Positions 24,935 to 35,400 of a stretch of 64,000 nucleotides of DNA are shown piece after piece. The first letter of the stretch is position 1; the number at the start of each line of letters is the position of its first letter. Location: positions 744,001 through 808,000 of the forward strand of contig JACKNK010000002.1 in assembly GCA_024234955.1 (NCBI GenBank). The letters run 5' to 3'. This DNA comes from Gammaproteobacteria bacterium. GTDB taxonomy: Bacteria; Pseudomonadota; Gammaproteobacteria; JACKNK01. The notes below the pieces were generated by a model. It had not been told where the DNA came from and searched no databases. It worked only from the letters and a program-made list of their open reading frames with translations. A program made the position numbers and the translations under genes.

Positions 24935-25249
24935 TCAGCCAGCGTTGATGCCGGTGATTTTGACTTCGGTGTAGTACTGACGATGACCCGCCTGACGACG
25001 ATAGTGCTTGCGACGACGGAACTTGACGATGTGGACCTTGTCCGCACGCGCCTGAGCCTGAACGGTCGCCGTGACCTTGCCACCGTTGATGGTCGGGGCA
25101 CCGATGGTGATGTTCTCGCCATCGCTGACCATGAGGACCTGATCAAACTCGACGGTGTCACCCTCGTTGACCGGCAGTTTTTCGACACGAAGGGTGTCGC
25201 CTTCGGCGACCCGGTATTGCTTGCCACCGGTAACGATTACGGCGTGCAT
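24935..25249 (-). CDS. rplU: 50S ribosomal protein L21
   Basis: 104 residues from the ATG at 25249 (MHAVIVTGGKQYRVAEGD). The open frame continues upstream but the family start is unambiguous. The C-terminal KFRRRKHYRRQAGHRQYYTEVKI is the rRNA-binding part. An AGGAGA ribosome-binding site lies just upstream. It is the first gene of the rplU-rpmA operon, driven by the strong promoter about 65-95 bp before it. Confidence 0.98.
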   Translation of the reverse strand: MHAVIVTGGKQYRVAEGDTLRVEKLPVNEGDTVEFDQVLMVSDGENITIGAPTINGGKVTATVQAQARADKVHIVKFRRRKHYRRQAGHRQYYTEVKITGINAG

Positions 25250-25315
25250 CGAGCGTCTCCTGAACCTGTATAAAAGCGGCGGGTAAACCCGCATGTGCTG
25301 CGAAAAAGACGGCGA

Positions 25316-25344
25316 ATTCTACGCATCCCACTTTGGCCGGTCAA
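25316..25344 (-). promoter_or_regulatory. Sigma-70-type promoter of rplU-rpmA with leader hairpin
   Basis: On the minus strand, TTGACC (25344-25339) and TAGAAT (25321-25316) are exactly 17 bp apart, each one base off consensus. The expected leader of ~60 nt contains a hairpin, GCGGG ttta CCCGC (25279-25292), before the ribosome-binding site, a possible control element. Confidence 0.75.
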
Positions 25345-25415
25345 ACCTTTGTTACGGTTTTTATGGATGTCGCGGCAAGCATCGTAAACTCGCTTTTTTC
25401 TCCGAGGGCGTGTTG

Positions 25416-26021
25416 ATGAATCCGATGTATCGCCAGGCGCACTTTCTACAAAGTGGCGCAAAGTTGGCCGACCTCCCGATGCACGCCGGGCGCGAAGTGG
25501 CGTTTGCGGGGCGGTCGAACGCTGGAAAATCCAGTGCAATCAACGCGCTGACCGGCCAGCAGTCGCTCGCTCGGACGTCCAAGACGCCGGGGCGTACGCA
25601 GTTGATCAATCTGTTCGAGGTGAACGATCAGGCCATTCTCGTCGATTTGCCCGGTTATGGCTTTGCCAAGGTGTCGGTGGCGGTCAAGACGGCATGGCAG
25701 CACAACATGGCGGATTACCTTAGTCGCCGTGGGAACTTGCGTGGCGTCATCCTGCTCATGGATGTACGTCATCCTCTCACCGAGCACGATCAGCAGATGT
25801 TGTCGTGGTGCCGTGGCGCAGGTCTGGCGGTGCATTGCTTGCTGACCAAGGCCGACAAGCTCAACAGGGGGGCGGCGGGGAACGCATTGCTGCAGGTTCG
25901 CAAGGCGCTCACGACCTTGCATCCGAACGCGAGCGTGCAGTTGTTTTCGGCGCTCAAGAAAACCGGCATCGGTGAGGTGCACGCGGTCCTGGATTCCTGG
26001 TTCGGATTTGCCTCCGCATAG
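25416..26021 (+). CDS. engB: Ribosome biogenesis GTPase YihA/YsxC/EngB
   Basis: 201 residues from the ATG at 25416 (MNPMYRQAHF). The GTPase motifs are complete: G1 GRSNAGKSS (residues 32-40), G2 region SKTPGRTQ, G3 DLPGYG, G4 TKADK and G5-like SALKK. This TRAFAC-class GTPase acts in late assembly of the 50S subunit. It is divergent from the L21/L27 operon, sharing the ~165-bp upstream region. Two hairpins lie just after its stop. Confidence 0.95.
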   Translation: MNPMYRQAHFLQSGAKLADLPMHAGREVAFAGRSNAGKSSAINALTGQQSLARTSKTPGRTQLINLFEVNDQAILVDLPGYGFAKVSVAVKTAWQHNMADYLSRRGNLRGVILLMDVRHPLTEHDQQMLSWCRGAGLAVHCLLTKADKLNRGAAGNALLQVRKALTTLHPNASVQLFSALKKTGIGEVHAVLDSWFGFASA

Positions 26022-26058
26022 CGCTGAAATTCTGCGCCGTTCGTGGCGTCATGGCGTA

Positions 26059-26107
26059 GCGATTGCATCGTCGCAATCGCGCGGCCATTTCGGGTGAGAA
26101 TGGCCGC
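26059..26107. other. Two adjacent hairpins between engB and glgP
   Basis: GCGATTGC (26059-26066) / GCAATCGC (26073-26080) is followed directly by GCGGCCATT (26081-26089) / AATGGCCGC (26099-26107). Neither has a T-run. They could stabilise the engB transcript end or attenuate read-through into glgP. Confidence 0.5.
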
Positions 26108-26184
26108 CATAGCGGTGCAAACTTCGTCCTGTTAACCCCCTCGCGCACTACAATGGCGCGTTACTTGGTCCCGGAGTCCTTTTC

Positions 26185-28680
26185 ATGTTTCACAAGACAG
26201 TCAAGCTCAGTTCACCCCGTCCGGAGTTGACGGACGTCCCACCGCTTGGGCTGGATGCTGTGGCATTAAGCGAGGACTATCGGCGCTACTTCAACCACAC
26301 ATTGGGCCGCGATGAGTTCTGCACCTCGGTGCATTACATGTATGAGGCACTGGCAATGGTGGTGCGTGATCGCCTGCTGGAGCGTTGGAAAAAGACCAAT
26401 GCGGCGTATCACAACAACGATGTGAAGCGGGTCTATTACCTTTCCCTGGAGTTTCTGATGGGGAGGGCGTTGTCGAACGCGATGCTCAATCTGGGCCTGA
26501 GTGACGAGGCAGAGAAGGCGCTTGAAGGCCTTGGCCTGGTCATGGAGGAATTGCGTGACGGTGAGCCGGACGCCGGCCTCGGAAACGGCGGCCTGGGGCG
26601 GCTCGCGGCCTGTTTTCTGGATTCCTGCGCAACCCTGCAGTTGCCCGTGGTCGGCTATGGCCTGCGTTATGAATACGGCATGTTTCGTCAGCTGGTCGCA
26701 GGCGGAAAGCAGGTCGAAGAGCCGGATCACTGGTTGGTCAACGGCAATCCGTGGGAACTGGAGCGACCGGAGTTGCAGCGCCTCGTTCAATTTGGCGGTC
26801 GCTCCGAGCATTATCAGGATGCACGCGGCGTCGATCGGGTTCGCTGGGTGGATAGCGAGGACGTCTGGGCGATTCCTTACGACGTTCCCGTGCCCGGTTA
26901 TCGTAATGAGACCGTGAACACCCTGCGCTTGTGGAAGTCGTCCGCCACGGATGAGTTCAATCTGCGTGAATTCAACGCGGGCTCGTATACCGAAGCGGTG
27001 TCGGAAAAAAACGCGGCGGAAAACATCACCCTGGTGCTATACCCCAACGATGCCAGTGAGAACGGCAAGGAACTTCGTCTGCGCCAGCAGTATCTGCTTG
27101 CCTCAGCCAGCCTGCAGGATGTAGTCGGTCATTGGGTGCGTGCGCACGGCGAGGACTTCACCGGTTTCGCGGACAAGAACGGCTTTCAACTTAACGACAC
27201 GCATCCGTCGGTCGCGGTCGCTGAACTGATGCGCTTGCTCATGGATGAACACCTGCTCGGGTGGGATGCCGCTTGGGCGATTACGACCCGGACGATGGCG
27301 TATACCAATCACACGCTGTTGCCCGAGGCGCTGGAACGGTGGTCGGTGGATCTGTTCCGACACCTGTTGCCGCGTCCGCTGGAGATCATCGAGGAGATCA
27401 ATCGCCGACATCTGTTGAAGGTGGCCGCGCGCTGGCCGGGCAACGTCGAAATGCGCCACAAACTCTCCATCATCGGTGATGGTGATGTGCGGATGGCGTA
27501 TCTGGCAGTGGTTGGGAGTCACTCCGTAAACGGCGTCGCCGAGTTGCATACCAATCTGTTAAAGCACGGTTTGTTCGGTGACTTCCATGCGATGTGGCCG
27601 GAACGATTCAATAACAAGACCAATGGGGTGACGCAGCGCCGTTGGTTGGCGATGTGCAATCCGGCCTTGTCCGACTTGATCAATGAACGTATCGGCAGCG
27701 GTTGGGTCACCGAACTGTCTGAACTGGCGGGCCTGCGCGCTTACCGTGACGACAAGGCTTATCTGGCCCGCTGGCGCGAGGTCAAACAGCTCAATAAGCA
27801 GCGTCTCGCCAAGTTGGTCAAACAGGATTGCGGCATCGACTTTCCGCTGGAATCCCTCTTCGATGTGCAGGTCAAGCGCATCCATGAATACAAGCGCCAG
27901 TTGCTCAACATCCTGCATGTCATCCACCTCTACGATCGCATCAAGCGGGGGGATACGGCGGCGTGGACGAATCGCTGTGTGTTGATCGGGGGCAAGGCGG
28001 CTCCCGGTTACTGGATGGCGAAACGCATCATCAAGCTGGTGTGTGCGGTTGCGGAAGTCGTCAATCACGACCTGGATGTCGGCGATAAACTCAAAGTCGC
28101 CTTTCTTCCCAATTACCGAGTCAGCGCGATGGAGATCATTGCGCCGGGCACCGACCTCTCCGAGCAGATATCCACCGCCGGGAAAGAGGCGTCCGGCACC
28201 GGCAACATGAAGTTCATGATGAATGGCGCGCTCACCATCGGCACCCTGGATGGCGCCAATATCGAGATTCGGGAAGAGGCTGGCGAGGAGAATTTCTTCC
28301 TGTTCGGACTGACCGAGTCGGAGGTCGAGTCGCTGCGTCCCAATTACGATCCGAACGCCATTATCGCTGCCGATGAAGATCTCGCCCGGGTTGTTGGCCT
28401 GATCGAGAACGATCAGTTCTGCCCGGATCGGGAAGGTCGCTTCCAGGCGATCGTCGATTCAGTTCGCAATCCCCACGACCCGTGGATGACTGCGGCGGAT
28501 TTCCGCAGTTACGTCAATGCGCAGCGCGAGGCCGCCAATGCGTATCAGGACCCGGTTGCATGGAGCCGCATGAGCCTGATCAACACCGCGAGCAGCGGCA
28601 AGTTCTCGACCGACCGGACCATGCACGAATACAACGCGGACATTTGGAAGCTGGTTCCGACCGCCGTTGGCAAGGCCTGA
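26185..28680 (+). CDS. glgP: Glycogen/maltodextrin phosphorylase
   Basis: 831 residues, the usual length of the GT35 family. Motifs include GNGGLGRLAACFLDS near residue 130 and the pyridoxal-phosphate site GTGNMKFMMNGALT, with the Schiff-base lysine near residue 676. The enzyme releases glucose-1-phosphate from alpha-1,4-glucans. A GGAG ribosome-binding site lies about 10 nt before the ATG at 26185. It is monocistronic, ending in a strong bidirectional terminator. No other glycogen genes (glgA, B, C, X) are adjacent. Together with galU it could channel storage glucan into UDP-glucose. Confidence 0.96.
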   Translation: MFHKTVKLSSPRPELTDVPPLGLDAVALSEDYRRYFNHTLGRDEFCTSVHYMYEALAMVVRDRLLERWKKTNAAYHNNDVKRVYYLSLEFLMGRALSNAMLNLGLSDEAEKALEGLGLVMEELRDGEPDAGLGNGGLGRLAACFLDSCATLQLPVVGYGLRYEYGMFRQLVAGGKQVEEPDHWLVNGNPWELERPELQRLVQFGGRSEHYQDARGVDRVRWVDSEDVWAIPYDVPVPGYRNETVNTLRLWKSSATDEFNLREFNAGSYTEAVSEKNAAENITLVLYPNDASENGKELRLRQQYLLASASLQDVVGHWVRAHGEDFTGFADKNGFQLNDTHPSVAVAELMRLLMDEHLLGWDAAWAITTRTMAYTNHTLLPEALERWSVDLFRHLLPRPLEIIEEINRRHLLKVAARWPGNVEMRHKLSIIGDGDVRMAYLAVVGSHSVNGVAELHTNLLKHGLFGDFHAMWPERFNNKTNGVTQRRWLAMCNPALSDLINERIGSGWVTELSELAGLRAYRDDKAYLARWREVKQLNKQRLAKLVKQDCGIDFPLESLFDVQVKRIHEYKRQLLNILHVIHLYDRIKRGDTAAWTNRCVLIGGKAAPGYWMAKRIIKLVCAVAEVVNHDLDVGDKLKVAFLPNYRVSAMEIIAPGTDLSEQISTAGKEASGTGNMKFMMNGALTIGTLDGANIEIREEAGEENFFLFGLTESEVESLRPNYDPNAIIAADEDLARVVGLIENDQFCPDREGRFQAIVDSVRNPHDPWMTAADFRSYVNAQREAANAYQDPVAWSRMSLINTASSGKFSTDRTMHEYNADIWKLVPTAVGKA

Positions 28681-28774
28681 ATGAGATTGGCTCCACAGCG
28701 TGCATGAAGAAGACCCAGAACGGGTGAAATGCGCGGTGCTGAGTCTTTATCCATCCCTACCTTGACGTTCCAAT

Positions 28775-28812
28775 AAAAAGCCCGCCACTGCTTGCGCAGC
28801 GACGGGCTTTTT
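28775..28812. terminator. Bidirectional terminator between glgP and the outer-membrane barrel gene
   Basis: Stem AAAAAGCCCG (28775-28784) / CGGGCTTTTT (28803-28812), with an inner hairpin CTGC ttgc GCAG in the loop. It serves the two convergent genes. Confidence 0.92.
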
Positions 28813-28838
28813 CATGGTGCTGCGTTAACGAGACGCGA

Positions 28839-31800
28839 TCAATACTTGCCGATCAGGTTCAGGAACCAGCCGTCGTATTTGTAATCAAGCCGGGTCAGGT
28901 CATCACTGAAGTCAGTGAAGTTGTAACCCAGTCCCACTTTCATGGTGTCGCCAATGTGGCGGTAACCACCGAGCAGGAATCCGCTGCGGCTGTCGTCGGC
29001 AAGGGTCGAGCGCAAACCACGCAGCTCACCAAACAAATCCCAGTTGCGGACCACATGGTAGTCGGCACGCACAATGCCCAATCCGACGGTGCTGCTGAAC
29101 CAGTTCTCGGCACCAATGCGGTCTGCCCGGAGCTCACTTTTACGGATACCCAGTTTCGCACCAAGCGAGAGCTTTTCAGTGACGTCGTAGATGAAGTCGG
29201 CGCTCAGGATATGGCTCTTCTGCGCGTAATTCTGGGTGATGCCTGATGCTGACAGTTGGGTGGCAGTGGGTAGATCGTAGTAATAGGTGTACTTGAACAG
29301 CCCGTTGAATTCGTCGTTATCGATTGGACGATAGGCCATGCCCGCACTGAAATCGGCGAACTTGGCGGTTCCATTTGCCCCCGCTGTGGTCGTGCTCGTG
29401 GAAACATCAAGCTTGCCCAGCGCACGCCAGTCTGGTGCAGTCTGATGGTTGATGTTTGTCCGTAACAGCCAAGTGGTGCGATCTTCCGTCGTTTGTTCAT
29501 CACGGCGCCATTCGAGTGCGCCGGCCCACTTGGTTTTTTCCTTGGTGTATCCGGCAGACAGGGCGACCGCGTTACGTTGGGTGTCACCACTGTTGCCATG
29601 CAGTTCGCCTTTTTCAAGGCTTGCTCCGAAAGTCCATTCATCGGTCGGTGCGTAGCTCGCCCCGTAGACGTTGGTGAGTGATTTGTCCTGATCTGCACGC
29701 GACGCCCGTCGTTCGCTGAATACGTGCAGGGCATCGGTATAACGTGTCCGGGTACCCGTTACCAAGGTGTCGTTGATCAGGTTCTCGCCGTCATCGGTGC
29801 GATCCGTGGTCAGTTGGTAGTTGGTATAGACCTCGGTCTTGTCGTCCTTCTGGAAAGTGGCACCGATGCGAGTGCCCACCGTGCGGTCTCCGCCGGAGAC
29901 TTCGCCGTCCAGCGTCAAACGGTTGTTGACCTGCCAATCGCCACCGATACCGACTCGATCGTTTTTGGCGCGTCCGGCCTCACGTTCCACGGTGCCCTGG
30001 GCAAAACCGTAGGCGGACCAGTTCTTACCCCCTGTGTAATCCAACTGGACCGCTAGGTCGAGGCGTTGCCCGTCTTCTCTGCTGGATGCGGTGGTGTCGG
30101 TCGCATTGCTATCACGATCCGACCCACGCAGCCCCACCCCAATATCCCAGTTTTCGTTCAGGGTGCGGGTCACATTTGCACTGACGGCTGTGTTGCCGCC
30201 ATTGTTCTCGCGTTCGGTGGTATCGACTTTGAAGTTGAAGCGGGTCAGGTCATCCAGTTCGGAATCGAAAGCGAGGCCGGCCTGGGTAATGGCTTCCAGG
30301 GTTCGTTGTCCCTCACCGGAGAAACCATCTTCCCGCTTCTGGATGTAGACCTGAATGTCGCCGGTTTCATAGCCGAAGTCACGGAAGTCGATGTGACCTT
30401 CTATCCGTGCCGCACCCGCTTTGATGTTTTGGGTGTAATTCGGTTCGATGTCGGAAAATACGAATCCGCCGTCGGTGGAAGCAAGCTCACCCTTGCCGGG
30501 TCCCTTGCTTTGAGCGATCTCTGTGCGGACGTATGTACCGGCGCTGTGTCGATACGTTGCATCGATCCCGGCAATGTCCTGTTCGCGTTCGAGCTGGCGT
30601 TCATGGCCGCCGGTTACGCCGACCTGCACGTTGTCGGTGATCCAGTGCGTGGCGCGTCCACCAACCGAGTCGTCGGTAATATCCGTTGCCACTGGGTTGT
30701 ATTCATAACGGACCACCAGGTACATCGGATGGCCGTCGAGCACATCGGCTCGTACCAGAGAAACCTTGTCATCCGTTACGGACGCGAGCGGCTCGTTAAG
30801 CAGAATGCGACCGGAGAAGGGATCCAGGTGGTAGTCCTGATTAGGGTTCAGTTCCGTATTGGATATGACAATTCCTGAATCCTTGTCGCGGACTTGGACG
30901 CTGACCCGTTCGGAGCCCTTGGTGATGTCCCGGCGGTGAAGGTAATACAGCGAACCACCGGTTCCTCGAAACTCTTCCCGGGAACTGCGGGTTTCCGGCT
31001 GCGCTGCGAAACCGTCAACGACAGTCCGGCGTTCTCCAAATGCGGTTGATTCGTCGGAAACCCAATGGCCTTGCAGGCCATAAACGCCGCGTGACAGTTG
31101 CGCGAAATCCGTCCCGTTGATCTGGGTGCGGAAGTTGCCCCAGAGCACATAGGATTCGCCGCGCTCGAGTTTTACGTAAAGGCGACCTTGTGTGGCGGCA
31201 TCCTGCTGAGTGACGCTGTCATCACCGTACACCGTGTAGTACTCGTCCGATTTGATCTGTCTGAACAGCTCTCGCGGATCCCGATCACGCAATGCCTTGA
31301 ACAGGTCGCTCGTGTCCTGTTCTCCGGTGTCTGCAGCGGCGGTAAGCAAATATTCGCCCTTGATCCGGCCCTTTACGTAGAACGCGCCCCGACCATCGGT
31401 ATAAACGTCATCGTTGAAGTGCTGGTTGTCGTTCAGGAATGTTGCTGGATCGCCTTTCTCGACATTGTTTTCACCGATCGTCAGGTCGGCCAAGGCCACA
31501 TAGAACCAGTCGTCCTTGGGAAGGTAAAGGTTCCTGTCAAAGCTGACCTGATGGCCTTTTTCGTCTTCCACCAGCACGCTGACATCGTGATTGCCGGTCT
31601 TGAGAATCTGTTGAGCAACAAAATTACGGTTCTCGTTCAGAGGGACCGGGGAGCCCATAAAGGACACGCGGTATCCGTCCGGTACGGAAAATCCGTTGGC
31701 TGTGACTACACCGCCGGAGACCGGGATGTTGCGTCGCGCTATGTGATTGACGCCATAACCTTTCAGGGATCGGTCTTCATCCGGGTTCTCATCCGCTTCC

Positions 31801-32435
31801 CGCAAATCGCGAACCCGCAACGGCAGCGCGCTGGTGTCATCAAACCGCCCCTGCTCGTCGTACACGCGCAATACGTAGTGGACCTTGTCACTCGTCTGGG
31901 CATCTGGTGTCCATTGAACGATGCCCGCCGTGTTTACCGGTAGTATCCAGTCAGGTTTCGCTTCCGACGAATGCCCCGCAAGAAAGATGCGCAGCTCACG
32001 GCGGCTTATCCACTCATCGTAGTTGCTGAATGTGCGGATCAGGATTGGTTCCCCACGTATGGCGGTCACTTCATCTGGCGTTGCGTTGAGGTAACGTTCC
32101 TGACTCAGTGAATCAAACGTGATGTTGATCCGCATCTCATCGAGTGCCAGATCTGTTTCGCGCTGTCCACTTGCGGGTTTTGCAACGACGGTCTGATCGT
32201 CGACGCTGATCCGAAAGGGCGGAAGGTCTGAGGCGTTGGCAGTTGGCTCTGTCCGTTCGACATTTGGAGCGAGGTCCACAACACGGACGGAACTGTCGTA
32301 ATCAAGTTTGCCGCGTTGATCGGTCTCTTTCGTGGTGTCGTCATCCCACCACCAAGCTTGGCCGGATACGGTGCCGAGGCTAAGCGAGGTGAGGGTCATG
32401 GCCTGGATGAGGTGCTTCTTGGAGATGGCCATCAC
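28839..32435 (-). CDS. Large outer-membrane beta-barrel protein (partner of the DUF11 protein)
   Basis: 1198 residues. A signal peptide (to about QA, residue 27) precedes WWWDDD. Residues ~90-330 look like Ig/filamin-type beta domains. A central segment (~375-450) contains GRGAFYVKGRIKGEYLL and YYTVYGDDSVTQQDAATQGR, a pattern I associate with outer-membrane proteins linked to DUF11 proteins. From ~residue 600 on, alternating amphipathic strands run to a C-terminus in LIGKY with a terminal aromatic, as in outer-membrane barrels. It overlaps the upstream DUF11 gene by four bases (ATGA), so both are made together. It could anchor or export its partner, or act as a porin. Function unknown. Confidence 0.65.
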   Translation of the reverse strand: MMAISKKHLIQAMTLTSLSLGTVSGQAWWWDDDTTKETDQRGKLDYDSSVRVVDLAPNVERTEPTANASDLPPFRISVDDQTVVAKPASGQRETDLALDEMRINITFDSLSQERYLNATPDEVTAIRGEPILIRTFSNYDEWISRRELRIFLAGHSSEAKPDWILPVNTAGIVQWTPDAQTSDKVHYVLRVYDEQGRFDDTSALPLRVRDLREADENPDEDRSLKGYGVNHIARRNIPVSGGVVTANGFSVPDGYRVSFMGSPVPLNENRNFVAQQILKTGNHDVSVLVEDEKGHQVSFDRNLYLPKDDWFYVALADLTIGENNVEKGDPATFLNDNQHFNDDVYTDGRGAFYVKGRIKGEYLLTAAADTGEQDTSDLFKALRDRDPRELFRQIKSDEYYTVYGDDSVTQQDAATQGRLYVKLERGESYVLWGNFRTQINGTDFAQLSRGVYGLQGHWVSDESTAFGERRTVVDGFAAQPETRSSREEFRGTGGSLYYLHRRDITKGSERVSVQVRDKDSGIVISNTELNPNQDYHLDPFSGRILLNEPLASVTDDKVSLVRADVLDGHPMYLVVRYEYNPVATDITDDSVGGRATHWITDNVQVGVTGGHERQLEREQDIAGIDATYRHSAGTYVRTEIAQSKGPGKGELASTDGGFVFSDIEPNYTQNIKAGAARIEGHIDFRDFGYETGDIQVYIQKREDGFSGEGQRTLEAITQAGLAFDSELDDLTRFNFKVDTTERENNGGNTAVSANVTRTLNENWDIGVGLRGSDRDSNATDTTASSREDGQRLDLAVQLDYTGGKNWSAYGFAQGTVEREAGRAKNDRVGIGGDWQVNNRLTLDGEVSGGDRTVGTRIGATFQKDDKTEVYTNYQLTTDRTDDGENLINDTLVTGTRTRYTDALHVFSERRASRADQDKSLTNVYGASYAPTDEWTFGASLEKGELHGNSGDTQRNAVALSAGYTKEKTKWAGALEWRRDEQTTEDRTTWLLRTNINHQTAPDWRALGKLDVSTSTTTAGANGTAKFADFSAGMAYRPIDNDEFNGLFKYTYYYDLPTATQLSASGITQNYAQKSHILSADFIYDVTEKLSLGAKLGIRKSELRADRIGAENWFSSTVGLGIVRADYHVVRNWDLFGELRGLRSTLADDSRSGFLLGGYRHIGDTMKVGLGYNFTDFSDDLTRLDYKYDGWFLNLIGKY

Positions 32436-35400
32436 GGAGTCTCCCCGGTTGCTTCCGGACTGCGAATTTCACGTTCCACCGTTAACGGTGGGCGCCCATC
32501 CTCGCTGCCCCACAGGGACTCGAGTTGTTCAATTACCCAGTCGACTCGGCGCTCGGCGAGGTCCGTGTCGTTGTCTTTTGACCAATAGACGACGCGCAAC
32601 AGACCAAGCTGGCCCTCGGCCACGAGCCGGTTGACCACTTGCTTGAGACCTTGCTCAGCCCATTGAGGGAGTAGTTCCGAGGCGCCTGCGACAAACGCGC
32701 GTTCGTCAAGCTGAAGCCGAACGACCTGCATCAATGCAGCGGCAAAGTTTGCTTTGACCAGTTTGCCTCGTGTGGTCCGGACGACGCGGGGGTTCTCCGA
32801 CGTTAGACGGTATCCGGTCGGCAGGGTGCGCTCATCGAGTTTCAGGATGAAGTTGCTGCCTCGGTCCTGCTTGGGAATATCGGCGCAGGCAATGTGATAA
32901 CGCCCATATTGGTCAGTGGTGATCAGAAGGCCGTTGACCGTGACCACTCGAACGCCGGGAATTCCGCGCTCACCGAGGTCTTGATAAGCGTTGCCGTTGG
33001 TGTCCGCAAACACGGTGCCGATGATGTCACTGCAATCCATGATCGGGTCTTCGACAACCAGCACGGTGGCGGTTGCCACGTTGGAGATGGGCGTACCCAA
33101 CGCGTTGTTCACCTGCACACTGTTCACGTACTTGCCTAGATCGACGCCAGTGCCCACCACCAGCACCATTTCGATGGTGTGTGATTGACTCAGGGCGAAG
33201 TTGACGGGTGACCAGGTCAGGGTGCGGCCATTCACGGTGGGTTCAGAGCGTGCGCCGTCGAGGGTGGCGGTCCCGGCAACGTACTTGAACCCTGGGGGTA
33301 TCGTGTCCACGATCGCGGTGTTCGTGTAGGTCGTCGTATCGACGTTTGTGGCCGTGATTGAGTAGGGCACCAAGTCGCCCTTTACCACTGTTTCCTTGGG
33401 TGTGGTTTTGGAGATGATGATCGGTGTATTCGCGGACGAAACCGGATCCAGCGGTATGTGGTTGTTGACCACATTGGTGTCGTTGCCATCGAACAGGAAC
33501 GAAAGGTAATAGGTGGTGATGCCTGCGATGTTCGGTGTGTTGCCGGCGACGACCAGGAACGGGTCAATCAGCACTGAGGACGGCACATCAAGGGTGCCGG
33601 AAGGCGTGATGTTCGTGGATACGAAGGTGAATGCGGCTGGCGGTATCACACTGATGGTGTAGATACCGGCCGGTGCACCGGCGAACTGATTGATATCGAA
33701 TCGATAGAAGCCGTCGCTGCCGGTTACCTGGTTCTGCTGCCCGACTGCCAGGTGGATCGCCGGGTCGAAGCCCGGGGGACCTGACATGCTCACCGTTGCA
33801 CCTGCCACCGGATTGCCGGTCAGGGAGTTGTAAACAATGCCGCTCGGGTCAAGCGGCAGGTTCTGTTCGATGATGTTGTTGCCATCGACCAGCGTTATCG
33901 ACACGATGGAGCCGGGGGATGAGGTGTCATCACCCGGCTTGCTGCCATTGAAATTGTTCGACACGGCGCGACTCAGCGTGGATCCGTTGGCGCTCAGGAA
34001 TTGAAGGCTGTAAGTGCCTGGTGAGATGTCATTCGTGGTGAACGAGTAACGACCGTCCGAATCGGTGGTTTTGGTCGCGAGAACCTGGCCAGTGCGGGTG
34101 TCGAGGATGTTTACGATCCACCCGCTGCGTAGAGTCTCGTTGTCGTTGAGTACACGGTCGTGGTTGGTGTCTTCCCAGACGCGACCAGCGAGCAAGACGT
34201 CTTCGCCCTTGATTGCAGCGGTGTTGCCGCTGGCCTCAAGCGGGTTGCCCTGCTGTGCTTGCGCACTGGCGACGTTGACGTAATCGCGTTGTTTGCCACC
34301 TTGGAGGAATGCAGTGCCGACGGTGGCCTTCATGACGATGGTCACGCTGCCACCCGGGCCTATGGTGCCGAGCGCGCAGTCGACCAATGCATTCTCGTTG
34401 TTGCTGGTCAGTCCGGTCAGGCTGGCGCTCGAGGCATGCAGGACGGTGCCGTTTGTATCCTTGATTGCGCATGTGCCCTGCGTTGTGGTGACCTGGGTCA
34501 GCGCCAACCCAGAAGGTAATACGGTATGGGGGGTGCTCAAGGTAAGCGAATCAGCGTCATCCTTGGGGTCACGCATGACCACGCCCGTCGCTGTGGTGGT
34601 GCCGGAGTTCGTTACCGTGACGGAGAATGTGACTGTTTCACCAATGGCGGCGTTGGACGGGGTCACCGATTTAGCGATTTCCAGATTGGCCGTTTCCGTC
34701 GGTAGCACGAGGAAGAACGCGCCGGGCTGATAAACGTCCAGTGAGGTGGTGAATGAGATATCGAACTGGGTAACGCCATTGCCAATGTTGGTGGCAGGGG
34801 TCGGGATGTTGAAGGTGTCGATGTCGAAACCGAACATGTTGACATCGCTCGGTGATCGCGTCGCGAATGCGGTGGCAGCAGTGCCCGTCTGACCGATTGT
34901 TTGTCTGGTGTTACTGCTGTTCCAGATGTTGTTGATCGGATTGGCGTCGTTGTTTAGCTGAGTGATGTTGGCCAATGCGGTGTTGTCATTCGGTACGCGA
35001 CCATCACCTTCGTAGACGATGAAACCGGCCAGCGTGTCGTAGGCGCCGGAGTTGGGTGTCTGGAAACCACTGACGGTGGTGGTTTTCGTGACGTTCTGGC
35101 CAACCTCGATCAAACCGTCGAACAACGTCAGGCTTCGGAATTGACTGATGTTGGCCGTGTCTTCATACATGACCACCAGGGTCCAGCCTGCATAGCAGTT
35201 GGTATGCTCCGAGTAGCCGCTTGCCGTGGTGCCTTCTGAATCGCGGGCATCCATGCCTGCGATGTTGCCGACTTTGTAAGTACCGTTGCCTGCAGCGGCG
35301 ACGAGCGTAGTGACGTCTGCGACCGATTGATAGACCGGATACGTACCCTTGGTGGCAACACCTGTTCCGAGGCCGTCGCCAGTCCGTCCATCGCAGAGAC